A stretch of DNA of 64,000 bases. It comes from Fasciola hepatica (Eukaryota; Platyhelminthes; Trematoda; Plagiorchiida; Fasciolidae). Location of the stretch: NCBI GenBank assembly GCA_948099385.1, contig CANUEZ040000129.1, positions 744,001-808,000 on the forward strand, written 5' to 3'. The position numbers were made by a program, and so were the translations under genes. Below the pieces are notes generated by a model. The model was not told where the DNA came from. It made no database searches and saw nothing but the letters and a program-made list of their open reading frames with translations. This document shows, piece after piece, positions 47,990 through 58,989 of this stretch (its first letter is position 1; every line of letters begins with the position of its first letter).

Positions 47990-48385
47990 GTTGTAACAGT
48001 TAGTCCGACGGTGAGTAACGGGTAGCCAATTCAAAACGAATCCCAAGACCAGAACGAGATTGATTAGTAGTTTCTACTGTACTGGATTAACAAGTTTTAC
48101 GCACATAAATATGTACGAACCTCAACTGTACGGCCACAACATCCACCAACGAGGACTAGAGTTCAACAAATGCCAATGTCAGGAACCACCGTCATGGCAG
48201 TCCAAGGTCGAATCAAAATTATGCCACTTCACGTGGGCGAAATATAAACAAACGTTGAGGTGTAGTGATTGATGCATGCTGTACTTGTTCGAGGGTCAAT
48301 AAGACAAAGAGCATAGTCCCAAGAGTACAAGCGTATGACGACGGCTAGGGGAGATTTCCACGCATGTACTTTACAGCTGTGCCTC
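47990..48385 (-). repeat. Dispersed repeat L2 (LTR- or 5'-UTR-like), copy A
   Basis: On the minus strand it carries, in order, GTAAAGTACATGCGTGGAAA, TCTTATTGACCCTCGAACAA, TTGATTCGACCTTGGACTGC, GTTGTGGCCGTACAG and GAATTGGCTACCCG, ending TAACTGTTACA. The same order is seen at 60735-61165. It directly precedes the LINE pseudogene start at 47967. Confidence 0.7.
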
Positions 48386-48695
48386 AATGAGAATCCCCTT
48401 AACACTACTCTAGAGCCTCCACTGCACGATGAACCTCGGGGCTGCAGAGTGGTAGCTAGGACATTCCTCGTTGCCGTGGACTTTGCCCGCGGATATTTCT
48501 ATTGGGTGGCCCCCTCAGTTTGCAGTGCCATCGTTGAGAGCACTAGCTAGAAGGGGATAACCCCGTGGTCCCCGAGGCCCCTTGGGCACCGATACTCCAG
48601 TTGGTCGACTACGTGTTAATCTTCGGAAATGAACCAGCCCAGGGCTGAGGGAGTGGCGGTCCCTCGCCGTCGGGCTGGCTGCCTTGCATGGTCAT
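48386..48695. other. GC-rich spacer
   Basis: No gene. Contains CCAGCCC / GGGCTGG inverted segments at about 48630-48690. Confidence 0.3.
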
Positions 48696-48699
48696 ACCA

Positions 48700-48800
48700 G
48701 CCCAACCTAGAAACTACAAATCAACCTTGTTCTCGTTTTGGGATTTGTTTTGGATCGGCTACGCGTAGCCCACAGTCGTAACAACTGTTACAGTACTCAA
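48700..48800 (+). repeat. L2 repeat, partial copy B
   Basis: GAAACTACAAATCAACCTTG, TTTTGGGATTTGTTTT, GGCTACGCGTAGCCCAC and AACTGTTACAG match the last third of L2. It directly precedes the BEL/Pao internal region, which suggests that L2 is an LTR or its inner edge. Confidence 0.6.
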
Positions 48801-49216
48801 CTTGAAATCTCACGGACGAAATCAATCAGAAATTGCAAAGATAGGAAAGGGCAAACAGAAGCTGGACAGGAAGTAACCCGACAATCCCTGGGGTATTTTC
48901 GGGTGTCACCGATTCCTTGGATATTGCTCAGTCTGCCAGTCCTGTCAGTGCAATTTCATGTACTTCAGCCAGCAGTGTGGAATTTTGAATTGATGGTATC
49001 TATAAGATGGGAATAGTAGAATTAGAAACCCAGTTTGGGCAGGATAAGGAAGAAGCTGACTCAGCCAGGAAAGAACAACTCGGAAGACGGGAGCGAGAGG
49101 TGACTTTGGAGACCACGGAGCATGCGGCCATTCAGCCTAGCGAGTCTGTGGAACGATTGAAGCCTACTTGTGCCAGTGTACCACACGCTATTACTTACCA
49201 AAGGTGTAACTGTCCC
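48801..49216 (+). other. BEL/Pao 5' leader or N-terminal gag, degraded
   Basis: Frames with charged, Glu/Arg-rich text (KEEADSARKEQLGRREREV); no firm homology seen. Confidence 0.35.
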
Positions 49217-49955
49217 CCTTCAGTGGTGGCATGGAACAGTACTGCAAGTTTATTAACCAATGCGAGAACTTCGTAGAAGAGAGAGTATTCGATCCAGGAC
49301 AGAGATTCCTGTATCTGCTACATTACTGTCGTGAAGGAGCTAGGGAAGCGATTGACGGGTGCTCGATGCTGAATCCCTAAGAGAGTTGCGCTCGGGCACG
49401 TGAAATCCCGAAAGACCTGTTTGGGCAAGCACTAAAGGTAGCCCGGAATTTGATCAATGGTGTACTATAAGAGGCTAGACATTCCAAAGGCGGGACGGGC
49501 CCTCTAGTCAGTCTGGTAATGAAAGTGCAGAACTGCAGAATCGCATTGAATCATCTAGATTATCGATCGGGCCTGAACGGACTGCACACATTGGAGACCG
49601 TAGTGCGCAGTTTACCCACGGAACTACAGAGTAGATGGGCCGAGAAGGCCGAAGGGGTCAGTAGATTTGGGCGAGAAACTACGTTTGCAAACCTAACGCA
49701 GTTTATAGACCGTCTTGCCCGGATATCAAACTGTTGTTTCGGTCAACTAGTGCGCGAGACAGGCAGGTTACCTAGGATTGCGACGGCGCGAACCTGGACC
49801 AGGGAACCAAGTAGAAACCAACCATGGGCTAACACATACGCACTATTTCGCGAGAGTGAAAATTTGCCAGTGTGTAAGGTTTGTGGGGCGCCTCGTCGCC
49901 TAGCGGAATGTCCTCGCTTCCGCAACGTAGACGTCAATGAACGATAGGAAATGGC
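49217..49955 (+). pseudogene. BEL/Pao gag
   Basis: GMEQYCKFINQCENFVEERV and RFLYLLHYCREGAREAIDGC (49217-49375), then after frame breaks NCRIALNHLDYRSGLNGLHT, LETVVRSLPTELQSRWAEKA and a zinc-knuckle-like CKVCGAPRRLAECPRFRNVD near 49875-49935. The order is that of BEL/Pao Gag: capsid-like LxxLxxYCxGxAxxAI, the RxLPxxLQxxWAE helix, then the Cys motif. In living elements this protein forms the particle; here stops at about 49380 and 49470 break it. Confidence 0.8.
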
Positions 49956-50510
49956 TAAGACACTGGGCGCGTGCTTCGCCCGTCTCAACGACTCACTTCA
50001 AGCAGCGGTGTGCCGAAAGTAGCCCAGCTGTAGTCAAGATGGATGCCATGGAGAACACCATCGCCTACTGCTCTAACCCAAGAAGTTGGCTGTCGAAGAA
50101 ATCCCGAATCCAAGTGTGGTCTGCTCAGTGTCCCGCTCCAATAGCAAGCCCATTCGCCTAAGAGTAATAGCAGTTGGCATAGAAACCCCATTTGGGGTTA
50201 TATGAGAGTTGGGATTCGTAGATAGTGACTCGGATACCACTTTAGCAGGGAAGGAGTTCGCAGAGAGAAACGGGATAAGAGGGCATCAGTCTCCATTAGC
50301 GGTGAGCACAGTGAGTGGTTCCCAGCTCATTCAGTAGACCAGTAGACCAAACTTCACCCAAAATTCGTTTCCTCGGTCAACGACAAAAGAGCAGTAACTG
50401 TAGGAGCATTCACCATAAAGGTTCTGCCGATGAGAGCACCTCAGTCAGCGCAGTCGATTCTGACTTGGGGCCCAGACCGGCCAACACCACTAGGCGAGAT
50501 CTTGTGTCGT
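49956..50510 (+). pseudogene. BEL/Pao protease region, degraded
   Basis: Around 50165-50310 the frames give LRVIAVGIETPFGVI, VDSDSDTTLAGKEFAERNGI and PLAVSTVSG, resembling the aspartic protease/DUF1758 part of BEL/Pao Pol (ADSGSxTTLV active-site strand). The catalytic DSG is DSD here. Confidence 0.6.
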
Positions 50511-51219
50511 TTTAGGCTAGGAAAAGTGACCTTCTCTGCGGACATACGTGAAATATTTCTACAATTGAAGATGTCCGTTGAAGATGGGAACGCCTTTCAT
50601 CTTGCTGCAATCGTTGTGCCAGAGAGGGGCGAATTGGAACGAACCTGTCCAGGGTAACGACGACAAGCCACGATTCGACTGGTTATACGGCCTAGATCAA
50701 CTTGGTGGGAGCAAGATACAAAGATACTTTACAGGAATCAAGTGTACAAACGATGCCCAACTACACTTGTTTTTTGATGCCTCAGAAATAGGCTACGGGA
50801 TAGTGGCGTACGGCGGCTAGGTAGACGAAAATGGCGGGCTACATAGTCAGATAGTATTCGCAAAGGCTTGCTTGGCTCCACTGTAGACGGAGTCCATTCC
50901 GAGGCTGGAGCTGACTGCAGCAGTACTGGCCGTGAAAGCCGCGACACAGATTAGAAGATACCTTGATCGGATAAACTGGAAACCAAACTCTTGGACAGAC
51001 TCAGCCAAGGCACTACGTTGCATACGCAACATTGCCACTCGCTTGAACACCTTCGTGGCCAACAGACTCACTATGATTCATGAGTCAACTAAGACCGATC
51101 AATGGCACTATGTACCATCCTCCAGTAACCCGGCCGACGTCTGCTCCAGGGGCCTAAAAACACTAGAATATACGAATATACTGAAATCCGAGGAGAAAAG
51201 TAAGGTCTTGAGGGTTTGA
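50511..51219 (+). pseudogene. BEL/Pao RT and RNase H remnants
   Basis: RLGKVTFSADIREIFLQLKM (50513-50575) is RT motif A (FSADIxxMFLQ); the rest of the RT is deleted. From 50735 AQLHLFFDASEIGYGIVAYG, then PRLELTAAVLAVKAATQIRR, NSWTDSAKALRCIRN and QWHYVPSSSNPADVCSRGLK are the BEL/Pao RNase H (DAS, ELxAA, TDS, NPAD motifs). Two stops break the frame. No integrase was recognised afterwards. Confidence 0.8.
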
Positions 51220-51940
51220 AATAAAATTGTGCATCTTCATCCTTGGTGAACGTGCGGGGGACAACAAACAAAAATCCGACGGAGTCATAATATTTTGCGA
51301 GGTTGTTTTACTGGTGGCGTCGGCCACGAGAACGGCCGGGGACCAACGAGTAAAACCTTTTACGCAGGAGGGGATGAAACGGTATCCTTTAGCTGGTGGT
51401 AAGGGACCAACAAAATCTAAGCGGACACAAGAAAAACTTGCGTCATCAGTCAGTATTCAGACGGGGGAGGAAAGTACATGCCGACGAATTTTGCTCCGTC
51501 AACGGGGTAAGCATTTTCTATACCAAGCACAAAAGTCTCTGCCTATATTCGGCCAAGTATAGCGACCAGCTACAAGTCTGATGAAAGCGCGTATTCCAGG
51601 AAGGGATACGGAAAAGAGAGAAGAAGGGAAGTTGGAACTAGCGGACGAGGCTTGCCAGAGGGGAAGTTGCAAACAATTGCGCGAACTCCTTCGGCTGGCA
51701 GTAAGACTCCCAACATAATGGGGGAGGATAAGTGGTACCTCCGTAGTTCTATGTCATTTGATAGAGCCTGTCCTACCTCACACTGAATGCTGTTTGGTCG
51801 TTTAGTTGGTGTTCACCTGGGTGACAAAGGCCGCCAGCTGCAAGAAGGCTGGTTCCCCCCATATAACGTATATCGGTGATATACTTGGAAATGTAGTCAA
51901 GGTGTTTAATTTACCTAGGCGATAACCGTCGCTGCCTAAA
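51220..51940. other. Unassigned sequence at the BEL/Gypsy junction
   Basis: No family signature; convergent element ends. Confidence 0.3.
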
Positions 51941-51949
51941 GCCTAGGGT

Positions 51950-52790
51950 GTAAATCGGAGCCCTATGACAGGTGAAGACGATAAAGTTTCTATCACCCAA
52001 AAAGTATCGGGTGTTTTGAGGCAAAGTATATTGCAAGTGGTCCAGGGCCGAAGGCGTGTAACGAATATGTGGCGGCTATAATTTCCGAAAAAAATAAAAA
52101 TGGCTATCTGACCCACTTGGCAATCTATAGCAATTTGGCGCAAACAGCTATTTAGGCGGCATTCGTCAGAAACACGAGAACAGCGTTGTCCTCTGCTAAA
52201 ATGTGCGAGCAAAGACCTTTTGAACAGTGCGAGCCTAGCCCCCTGGAGTGCTGATTTTGCTTAAGAAGTCAATGAGAATTGGCTCATCAGAAGCTCGGTA
52301 AGTGGTTGCAAGATCTTCGAACAGTTTGATATGAACCAACAGTAGTAGTTGACGACGCACAGGAAACGACTGGGACTCTTGAAATATTGGGGTTCCGGCT
52401 AGTCCAAGATGTCATTCTCTTTTTTTTGGAGTGGTCTGATGCTTTCTGAGTCAACATGGTGGACAAGGAACCAAACAGTTTTGGTCCCGAGAATATATTT
52501 AGAAGTTTTGACTAGGATGCCATAATTTTGAAAGCAGTGCAATACCTGGGGCAAGCGCTGGCCATGTCTGCTTTCATCTGTACTAGCCACAAGAATGCCT
52601 AAATATGAACGAAAGCAAAACCCAGACCGCGAGGAACTTGATGCATGAGCCGCTGGAATGTTTGAGTGGCTTTGTACAAGCAAGGAGAAGTACGCGAGAA
52701 TACGTTTAGCCCGAAAGCTCTCTTGATGAAGTCCTTCAGAACATCTTCAGGCGTTATGGAAATATGATAGGACGCTCCTATCAAATCGAG
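51950..52790 (-). pseudogene. Ty3/Gypsy RT and RNase H fragment
   Basis: Minus strand. ATQTFQRLMHQVPRGLGFAF (52670-52600) and, in another frame, ILVASTDESRHGQRLPQVLH, FQNYGILVKTSKYILGTKTV and HHVDSESIRPLQKK are RT motifs D-E of Gypsy Pol (AAQTFQRFMDxVLRGL; HHVDxxGxRPLxxK). FPEPQYFKSPSRFLCVVNYY and FISNCSKILQPL follow, then degraded RNase H. The YIDD box is reduced to HI before a break. Dead. Confidence 0.75.
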
Positions 52791-52889
52791 TTGGGAGAAA
52801 ACGCTTTAGCCGCAACAGCCGTTGGAGAGGCCTTCAGTGTGTTTAACTAGGTACCGGTCGGGTACAATGGGGGTTGTTAGGGGCGTGAC

Positions 52890-53090
52890 AATCATCTCAC
52901 GGGCGCCAGTCAACGTTGTTTAGGGCCCATATGGAGTAAGGAGGCCTGTAACACACATATGAGCAATGCGTAGCCAAATTCACAGCGGATCCCGAAATCA
53001 AAATGCCATCATCCGTGGTATTCTTCGATACTAGATTATTGAATGAACAGTGACACCAAAAAGACACGAACCTTTGTAATGAGATCACAA
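52890..53090 (-). repeat. L2-like fragment, copy C
   Basis: On the minus strand TTTCGGGATCC...GAATTTGGCTACGCATTGCTCA resembles the GGGATTNGTTTTGAATTGGCTAC segment of L2. Low similarity upstream. Confidence 0.4.
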
Positions 53091-54029
53091 GGACTCAACA
53101 AACAAGAAACCGAATTGCGGCGTGCGAGCAAGGAGCACATGCGTCACACAGGTCCAGAACAAGGATATCAGAAAGTAGAACTCTGTTCGCGAACAAGCAA
53201 CAATTGGTCCATAAATCAAACAGTTCCTAGAGACAAGTCAATAGTGCAAGCAAGTGAGTGATGTTAAGTAAAACCACAGAACTTCAAAGGTTTTAGGGGG
53301 ATTTTCCACGACCGGTCGTTACAAGGCCCACGGGCTGCTGATTCATGGACCCTTAAAGGCAGTGTGGTGTTGGACGCTATGTGACGCTTGTGAGTGGATG
53401 TTTGTGGTTGGTTGACGGCGGGAAAATTTTCCATAATAGAGGAGAACAAAGAAAACACCGTCATGGAACGTCTCTCGAGACCGTTGACGGGGGCTCTTGT
53501 GCCATGTTTTAATAAACGCTTCGCTGTTCTAAAAAACATGGTGTTTCACACCAGCCACAGGCGAAACTGTAGGGGGGAAGTGAACTCCCATATTAGGGCA
53601 ATTATAGTCGGCCATCGTAAAATTCCAAGGAAACTGTACACCTAAACCCGGGCCAGGTGTTAGTAGCTTTTGATCGCATGTCCTTATCGGGGATCTGTTG
53701 GCGCTTGCAGCTTAAGAATGGTAGGTTGTAGATCGTGTTCATTAGACGGAATAGGGATAACAATGACCCCAGCACCTGCATAAACCGGAAACGGCGTTCC
53801 AGTAGAGAGATAGAAAAGTAGAAAAGGCCACCATTTTCGGAGCTAGTAGCACCGGCAGCCTTTAATAACTGCTTGTCTGGCTTCCCGAAGCTGTTGATTG
53901 GAAAGCACTCGGTGGTATGAAGAGCATTTTATGCAAGGCGAAGAAGCGTATTTTCTACAGGACTTTGGGCGCGACAGGTGACGGCCGCGATTGAGACGTA
54001 AGCAACAGCATTCGTCTGGGGGGCTAGCT
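53091..54029. other. Degraded Gypsy internal region, unassigned
   Basis: Lies between gag and RT of the same minus-strand element; protease not recognised. Confidence 0.35.
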
Positions 54030-54480
54030 TGGCTACTTATTCTTGGAGGTCGGAGATGAAGTCAGGAACCGATATTTGAGGCGCCGCAGCGGTCAGTGAG
54101 TTTGTGGGGTTCGCCTCTAGTAGTCTGTCAGCGGTGACTTCTAGCTTCTCTCCGGAAACACCTAGGAAAAAGGACTCGAGAATTTCCTTGATCAGTGGAG
54201 GAAGTTGTTTCAACCACATATATCTTGGGAGGGAGTCATCCATTTTATGTGACCCCAATAAATACTCCATATATCGTTGAATTTGCGAGAGCCTGCGGTC
54301 GCCGAGAAAAGAGATGCGAGCGGAGTTTCGACGTGATGTCCATCAGACAATCCTATCCATTGGATAATTGCGAGCCTGTTGGCATCGTGGGGATTGTTTG
54401 GTGGGGTTCATGAGATCAAATACTTTTTCTGCAAATTCTGCAGGAACGCCCTCGATAACCCACGAATATGACGGAAGTTT
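54030..54480 (-). pseudogene. Ty3/Gypsy gag remnant
   Basis: Minus strand: GVPAEFAEKVFDLMNPTKQS in one frame, and RYMEYLLGSHKMDDSLPRYM and WLKQLPPLIKEILESF with LEVTADRLLEANPTN in the next. This follows Gypsy Gag (LPxEVAxEVxDLLxNPP; LLGDxxxDxSFLRELFLQRLPxxVxxIL; LAxLADRIME). No zinc knuckle is left. Confidence 0.65.
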
Positions 54481-54600
54481 TTGTTTAGTAACACAGTGTG
54501 GTCGAAATCGTCGGTAGGTTGTCGACCTTCCGGTCCTCACAGTTTACCTTTTTCAGGACCGGATTTACAACCAAATGAAACTGGAATGATAGCCTAGAGC
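54480..54600 (-). mobile_element. PLE 3' end, copy related to 26620-26803
   Basis: Minus strand: GTCCTGAAAAAGGTAAACTG, GAGGACCGGAAGGTCGACAA and CCTACCGACGATTTCG, then GTGTTACTAAACAAAAAC. It has the same order as the 26.7-kb insertion (CTTGAAAAAGGCTACC, GACCGAAACGTCGACAACC, ACGATTTCCAC, GTGTTATTAAACAATAAAA). The hammerhead-like GAAAC is mutated to GGAAGG here. It is fused directly to the Gypsy gag remnant. Confidence 0.65.
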
Positions 54601-54859
54601 AGTTAGGCTTTAGTCACAATGGGTTCTTGTGTTTGTCTGTGTGTTTGTGATGTTGCTTACCGCAGGGGTGGAGGCCGGATCTCCGTCCATACCATGTGTC
54701 CGTGATAGTGGGGCCGTTTGTGGTAAACAGTGTGTTATAGCCAATTTTTGGTGTTTATCGATCCGCGTCGTAAGTGCCATCCATATGCTTGATATCCCAT
54801 CCCCATCGTTGCGGTTGAGACACGATTGGTGGGCTTCCGTTGCCAGGGCCCCCGAGTGG

Positions 54860-55340
54860 GGACCCTAGGTGTACGTACGAAACCCACACTGGAGGATTCT
54901 GGCGTTTTCGTAGTCGGTGGTATGGATTTCGGATATGGAGTGAAGCGCAATTGCAGAGTCGCGTTCCACCATTCCTAAAGCCGTTTTATCTCTTGGACTG
55001 TATTTTTCTTTAATTTTGTGTTATGAGATTCTGGTTTTGACCTGTCCGAATGTTTGTCTAATATACTGAGCGGGGCAGTCCTTGCAGTTGGTTATGTTAA
55101 CCCAATTGTCGTGTTTGTGTGTGTGTTAAGATTTATTGGTTCTTGTGTGAGAACGTCGCAACTTGTTGTCTATTCGTAAGAAAATGCGGAAACCATAAGT
55201 ACCAAGTGCCTTCCTGATTGCCTCCGATGTGCCCGACTTGTACGGGATACCAACGGAGGTTAGCCAGTTTACTTCCTTCTTGTGGTATGCTGCTGACTTG
55301 TTTCCTAATGCATCGGTTACTAAATAAACATCATGATGCA
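54860..55340 (-). pseudogene. Penelope-like element, RT C-terminus and GIY-YIG fragment
   Basis: Minus strand: VNWLTSVGIPYKSGTSEAIR and KALGTYGFRIFLRIDNKLRR (the PLE RT thumb, VxGxSExIxRxL...TIRR type), then NCKDCPAQYIRQTFGQVKTR (GIY-YIG with YIG changed to YIR) and SAIALHSISEIHTTDYENAR. It runs towards the PLE 3' end at 54600-54480, so both belong to one copy about 0.9 kb long. The nuclease motif and a stop at the HK position show decay. Confidence 0.7.
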
Positions 55341-55344
55341 CTGG

Positions 55345-58184
55345 TGGAATAAGTCCACATCCTGTGCCTTTCGCTCAGCTTGGTGTGGAGAGGCGGATTC
55401 TGGTAGGTTGAACGTGATTACCGAAGTAGTAATGGGGCCAGCTTCGCGCGTGGCTCACGGAGTCACGGCAGCCTTGTTGCTTTTGCTTTTCCTATCATGC
55501 TTTTTAGACTGAGATTTCGGCGTGTTCATTCGGTGTCTTTCCTCCACTGAGACCACCCTCGGTGACGGAGTGGCTTCGGTCGTGGTGTGAACTATCTGCC
55601 TACAGAGGGCTATTTGCCCTGTTGTGAGAGTTTTTGTCCTGTCGCCTATTTTGCCACCATCCGCCTCGATTCTGGTCAAGGCAACCTGCAAATACTTATC
55701 AGCCCACTGTGTACTACCTACCGGGATCACCCGTCCGGGCCCTGTTTTTCGCGTTGTGGAGGTGCTTAAGCAGACTGGAGAATACTGAGGTAGAAGTATA
55801 AGGAAAGAACAAAGGAAGAACGGTACTGCGTGGACCAAAGAACCTTCATTAGTTTCTGTTCACTAGCTCAGAACAATCCGAAAAGATCTGTCCACGCTTT
55901 GCCCAGCCCTATCTTGGAAGCCGTCACAATATTCGCTTCCTTCGCGTCCTGGGAATGTTCCGTCCAGTTATTAATTGCTTTAAAAGCCAACTATTGGGCT
56001 CGGACGGTCATACTCGCCGGAAATCCTTGCACTCGCACTCCAGAGCCACTGGCTTCAGGCTGTTTTGTTTTGAATGATAATGAAGATACTGCTGGTTTGT
56101 GTCCCCATCCTGGTCGCGAAGGCATCGTTGGAGTGTTCAATATCACTCAACGAGATTAGGGATTCAAAAGCTTGATAGAGGGAGTAGCATATTTCAGCAA
56201 CAAGGTAATAAGGCCGTGGAGAGTTTAGATGAAGCAAAGTGGCAACAGAATGGTTCAATTTCGAATCCAATGGGGGCAATGATAAAGAATCTGCCGAAAG
56301 TGAATTTGTTCGGATGAACGTTTTCTTAGAATGCAGAAAATAAAATATTCACAAAGGTGGTGCAAAAATGATCAGTATTCCGTACCCAAGTTCATTTTAA
56401 AAGATAATTGGTGACCAGGCAATCAGACAGGTAAGAAATACATGAAGGTACGTAGGAGAACACCAGTGACCATGGGTTCAAAAATATGAAAAGGAACAGC
56501 ACCCCTTGAGGAAGGTGTGATAATTTACGTGGGAAGTACGAATTATTATCTAATGGTGGGAATCCGAAGCGGGTTGAAGAGCGACAGAAACACCAGAAGT
56601 GAGGGCATAGTTAGCGAGCAGAATATCATATCCACAAGGAACAAAATAATGCCAGAAAAGAGGGTGGCAACCATTGTCTGGACATCGATCTAGTCAATGC
56701 GACATGATAACTACTTTGCTGAGTCTCTGACGGATTTTCTGCGTCTGTATTTGGTCTTTTAGCAAGGGCTTGCTGTCTTTTGTTTTCGCGTATTCACCAC
56801 AGTAAGACACATTAGGAAGGAGGGGCGCATCATCGACTATGGTCCATTAGTTATGGAGTTAATTGCCGTAGCACAGTAGTTAAAATGGCCTTGATGTAGG
56901 GAGAGTCTTATGGTTAGAAGTTCCTAGTGAGCCACAGCTGTGCAAATGGAACAATATCAGAGCTTCTTGTGGGTGAAACCTGGTAACCAGATCGCTTTCT
57001 AGGCGGCCAGCGTCCGATGCGGCTGCAAACCGGCAGATAAGATGGGCTGTCGGCGTGGTGCATTACGGATGACCAACACGATGACCGGGTGTTTCCGAAA
57101 TTGAAAAAGGAGGGTTGCAGTATGGAAGGTGTTCCAGATGAGGATTGGTATGAGCAAAATAGTATATGGAAGTAAGGAGGTTGAAGAAGGGGCACAATGG
57201 TAGCAGTGACGTGACGAGTCATGGGTATTGTGAATCAGCTTTCGCGAAGACTAACTGCACTTGCGCTTTTAGGTCTAGTTAAAGACTTCCGGTCTGGCGG
57301 GATCCCAGAAAATCTTATTTTTTCAGTTAATAAGGCCTTGGGGGTACAGTCGGGACTTTGGGCCTAAGCTCCACACGAGGAGGCGATTGGGAAACATTGA
57401 GAACCCAAAAGGCAAGCTAGTACGACAGGTCTGTGGTACAAACGATGTATCTTACCCCATGGCATTTACAGTTCTGATGCCTCAGACTGATGTCGGGCTT
57501 TGGTACGCTGAAAGTTGCTGTTAGGTTGGGTTGTATTTTGGGGAGTCAGTTGGATGCTAGGAAATAGAAGACGCTGCTTTTTTGCAGGAAGGAGCAAAAA
57601 CAAATAAGTATAGGAGAAAGGTACGGGCTTTTTTCCCTATGTTTTTTCTACGCATTTATGATGTAGTTCACAATGAGACTTTTTCACCTTCTGGCGCATC
57701 AACTTCCTTGACAGAGCAGTGGGATAGGAGACAGAGCTGCGGTGACCTTCGTAGCTGACGTCAACAATGCATGCCTGGAGTATATGGGAAGGTACGAGGT
57801 GGTTGAAACTTATATTGCGGGGGTTGATAAACATATGTGGAGAGTTCCGTTCACTGTCACCTCAGTCAAACTCTTGCGTCAAAATCGAAATCACGCCAAG
57901 CGGACAAGGGGTATGTATTGGGCCTCTTTTCGCAGGGTGGGGCACGAGCCAATAGGATACATACTCACAGCTGAAAATTGTCCATTCTCTTCACAGCCAG
58001 ACATTTGTGGTATATGGGAGTAAACAGATCCCGGAAGGCTTTCCTATCCTTTTCCACCCTTTAATTTTTAACAGGGTTGGTTAGGCCCATATAGGAACTT
58101 TCCATAGTCCCTCGGCTTGACCCTAATTTTCCGAGTATTTACCCTTATTCGCAATTTTCGGGAGCCAGATGGACAAATGACGGG
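55345..58184. other. Unassigned repeat-like sequence
   Basis: No family signature accepted. The open frame 55838-55455 (-), Ser/Lys-rich, may be the upstream part of the PLE. The frame at 57742-58023 (+) is open for 93 codons but resembles nothing I know. Confidence 0.3.
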
Positions 58185-58830
58185 TTAAGTGCCATCACGT
58201 ATCGAGAAAGCGTATTTAGCTGTTACCAACCTCCGCCATCTGTGGCGTCGGTGTGACATTCGATTGTCTGTTAAAGATAGAGTGTACAATGCGGTGGTTA
58301 GATCCATTCTTTTATACCGTTCCCGAGCATGGCCGTTGAGGGTAGAAGATAGGCGGAGACCGTCGGAGCTCGAGCGTCGATGCCTCCGTAGCATTGCCCG
58401 AGTATGGTGGGAACACCGTATCAGCAGTGCTGAGGTTAGGTGCAAGGTGTTGGAAAACAGAGGTCAGTCCCTTGATCAGGTGCTGAATATAAACAGGTGA
58501 AGGTGGTTGGGACGTGTTAGGCATGCCCACGGGTAGACTTCCTTAGCATACGCTGTTCTCTGAGGCAGGTGGTGGTTGGAAGGTAAGTTGAAGTGGTCAG
58601 TCCATGATATGGCAAAAAGGTATGAAAACCTTGATCAGTGGACTTGGCCACGTAGGACGTGTTAGACTTCCAGGTTGGGGTCCACGTGATCTGCCTACCA
58701 AATGGTTGGAGACATTAAGTGATATGTCTGGGTGCCGCGGTTAGTGGCGTAGTCGCATTTGGAGTCTTTTCTTGTCGCCTTGGTTCCTCCTTGGTTCTCT
58801 GACTTTTTGGATGTTTATCACTATGCTTCC
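58185..58830 (+). pseudogene. RTE-type LINE, C-terminal and 3' part
   Basis: PSRIEKAYLAVTNLRHLWRR, SVKDRVYNAVVRSILLYRSR, AWPLRVEDRRRPSELERRCL and RSIARVWWEHRISSAEVRCK form the RTE C-terminal domain (LLYGxExWPLRxEDxRRLxxFDHRCLRSIA). WLGRVRHAHG, then after breaks KRYENLDQWTWP and WLETLSDMSGCRG reach the end near 58745. It belongs to the same superfamily as the 24.9/33 kb copies but a different subfamily: RLEVEDRRR-type text, not SRRLSVVGH. Confidence 0.8.
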
Positions 58831-58989
58831 ATTTTTTTCGCCGTCTACTGTGCAATGCCGGAAGGTAGCAACCGGAACCAGAGCACAGAAGTGCTAGGTT
58901 AATGGTCGAATAACCTGAAACTGAAGCTGATGTGTATAGCAGAATAGGTGTTCATGAGGGCCTGTACTCAGTGCGGTACAGAGTAATGA

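Noticed and set aside
55455..55838. 127-codon minus-strand frame with a signal-peptide-like start (VPFFLCSFLILLPQYSPVC)
   Set aside because: It leads into a PLE remnant and its second half is low-complexity Lys/Ser; probably element-derived, not a secreted protein.
57742..58023. 93-codon frame with DVNNACLEYMG
   Set aside because: No recognisable domain, bordered by retroelement remnants, no splice context.
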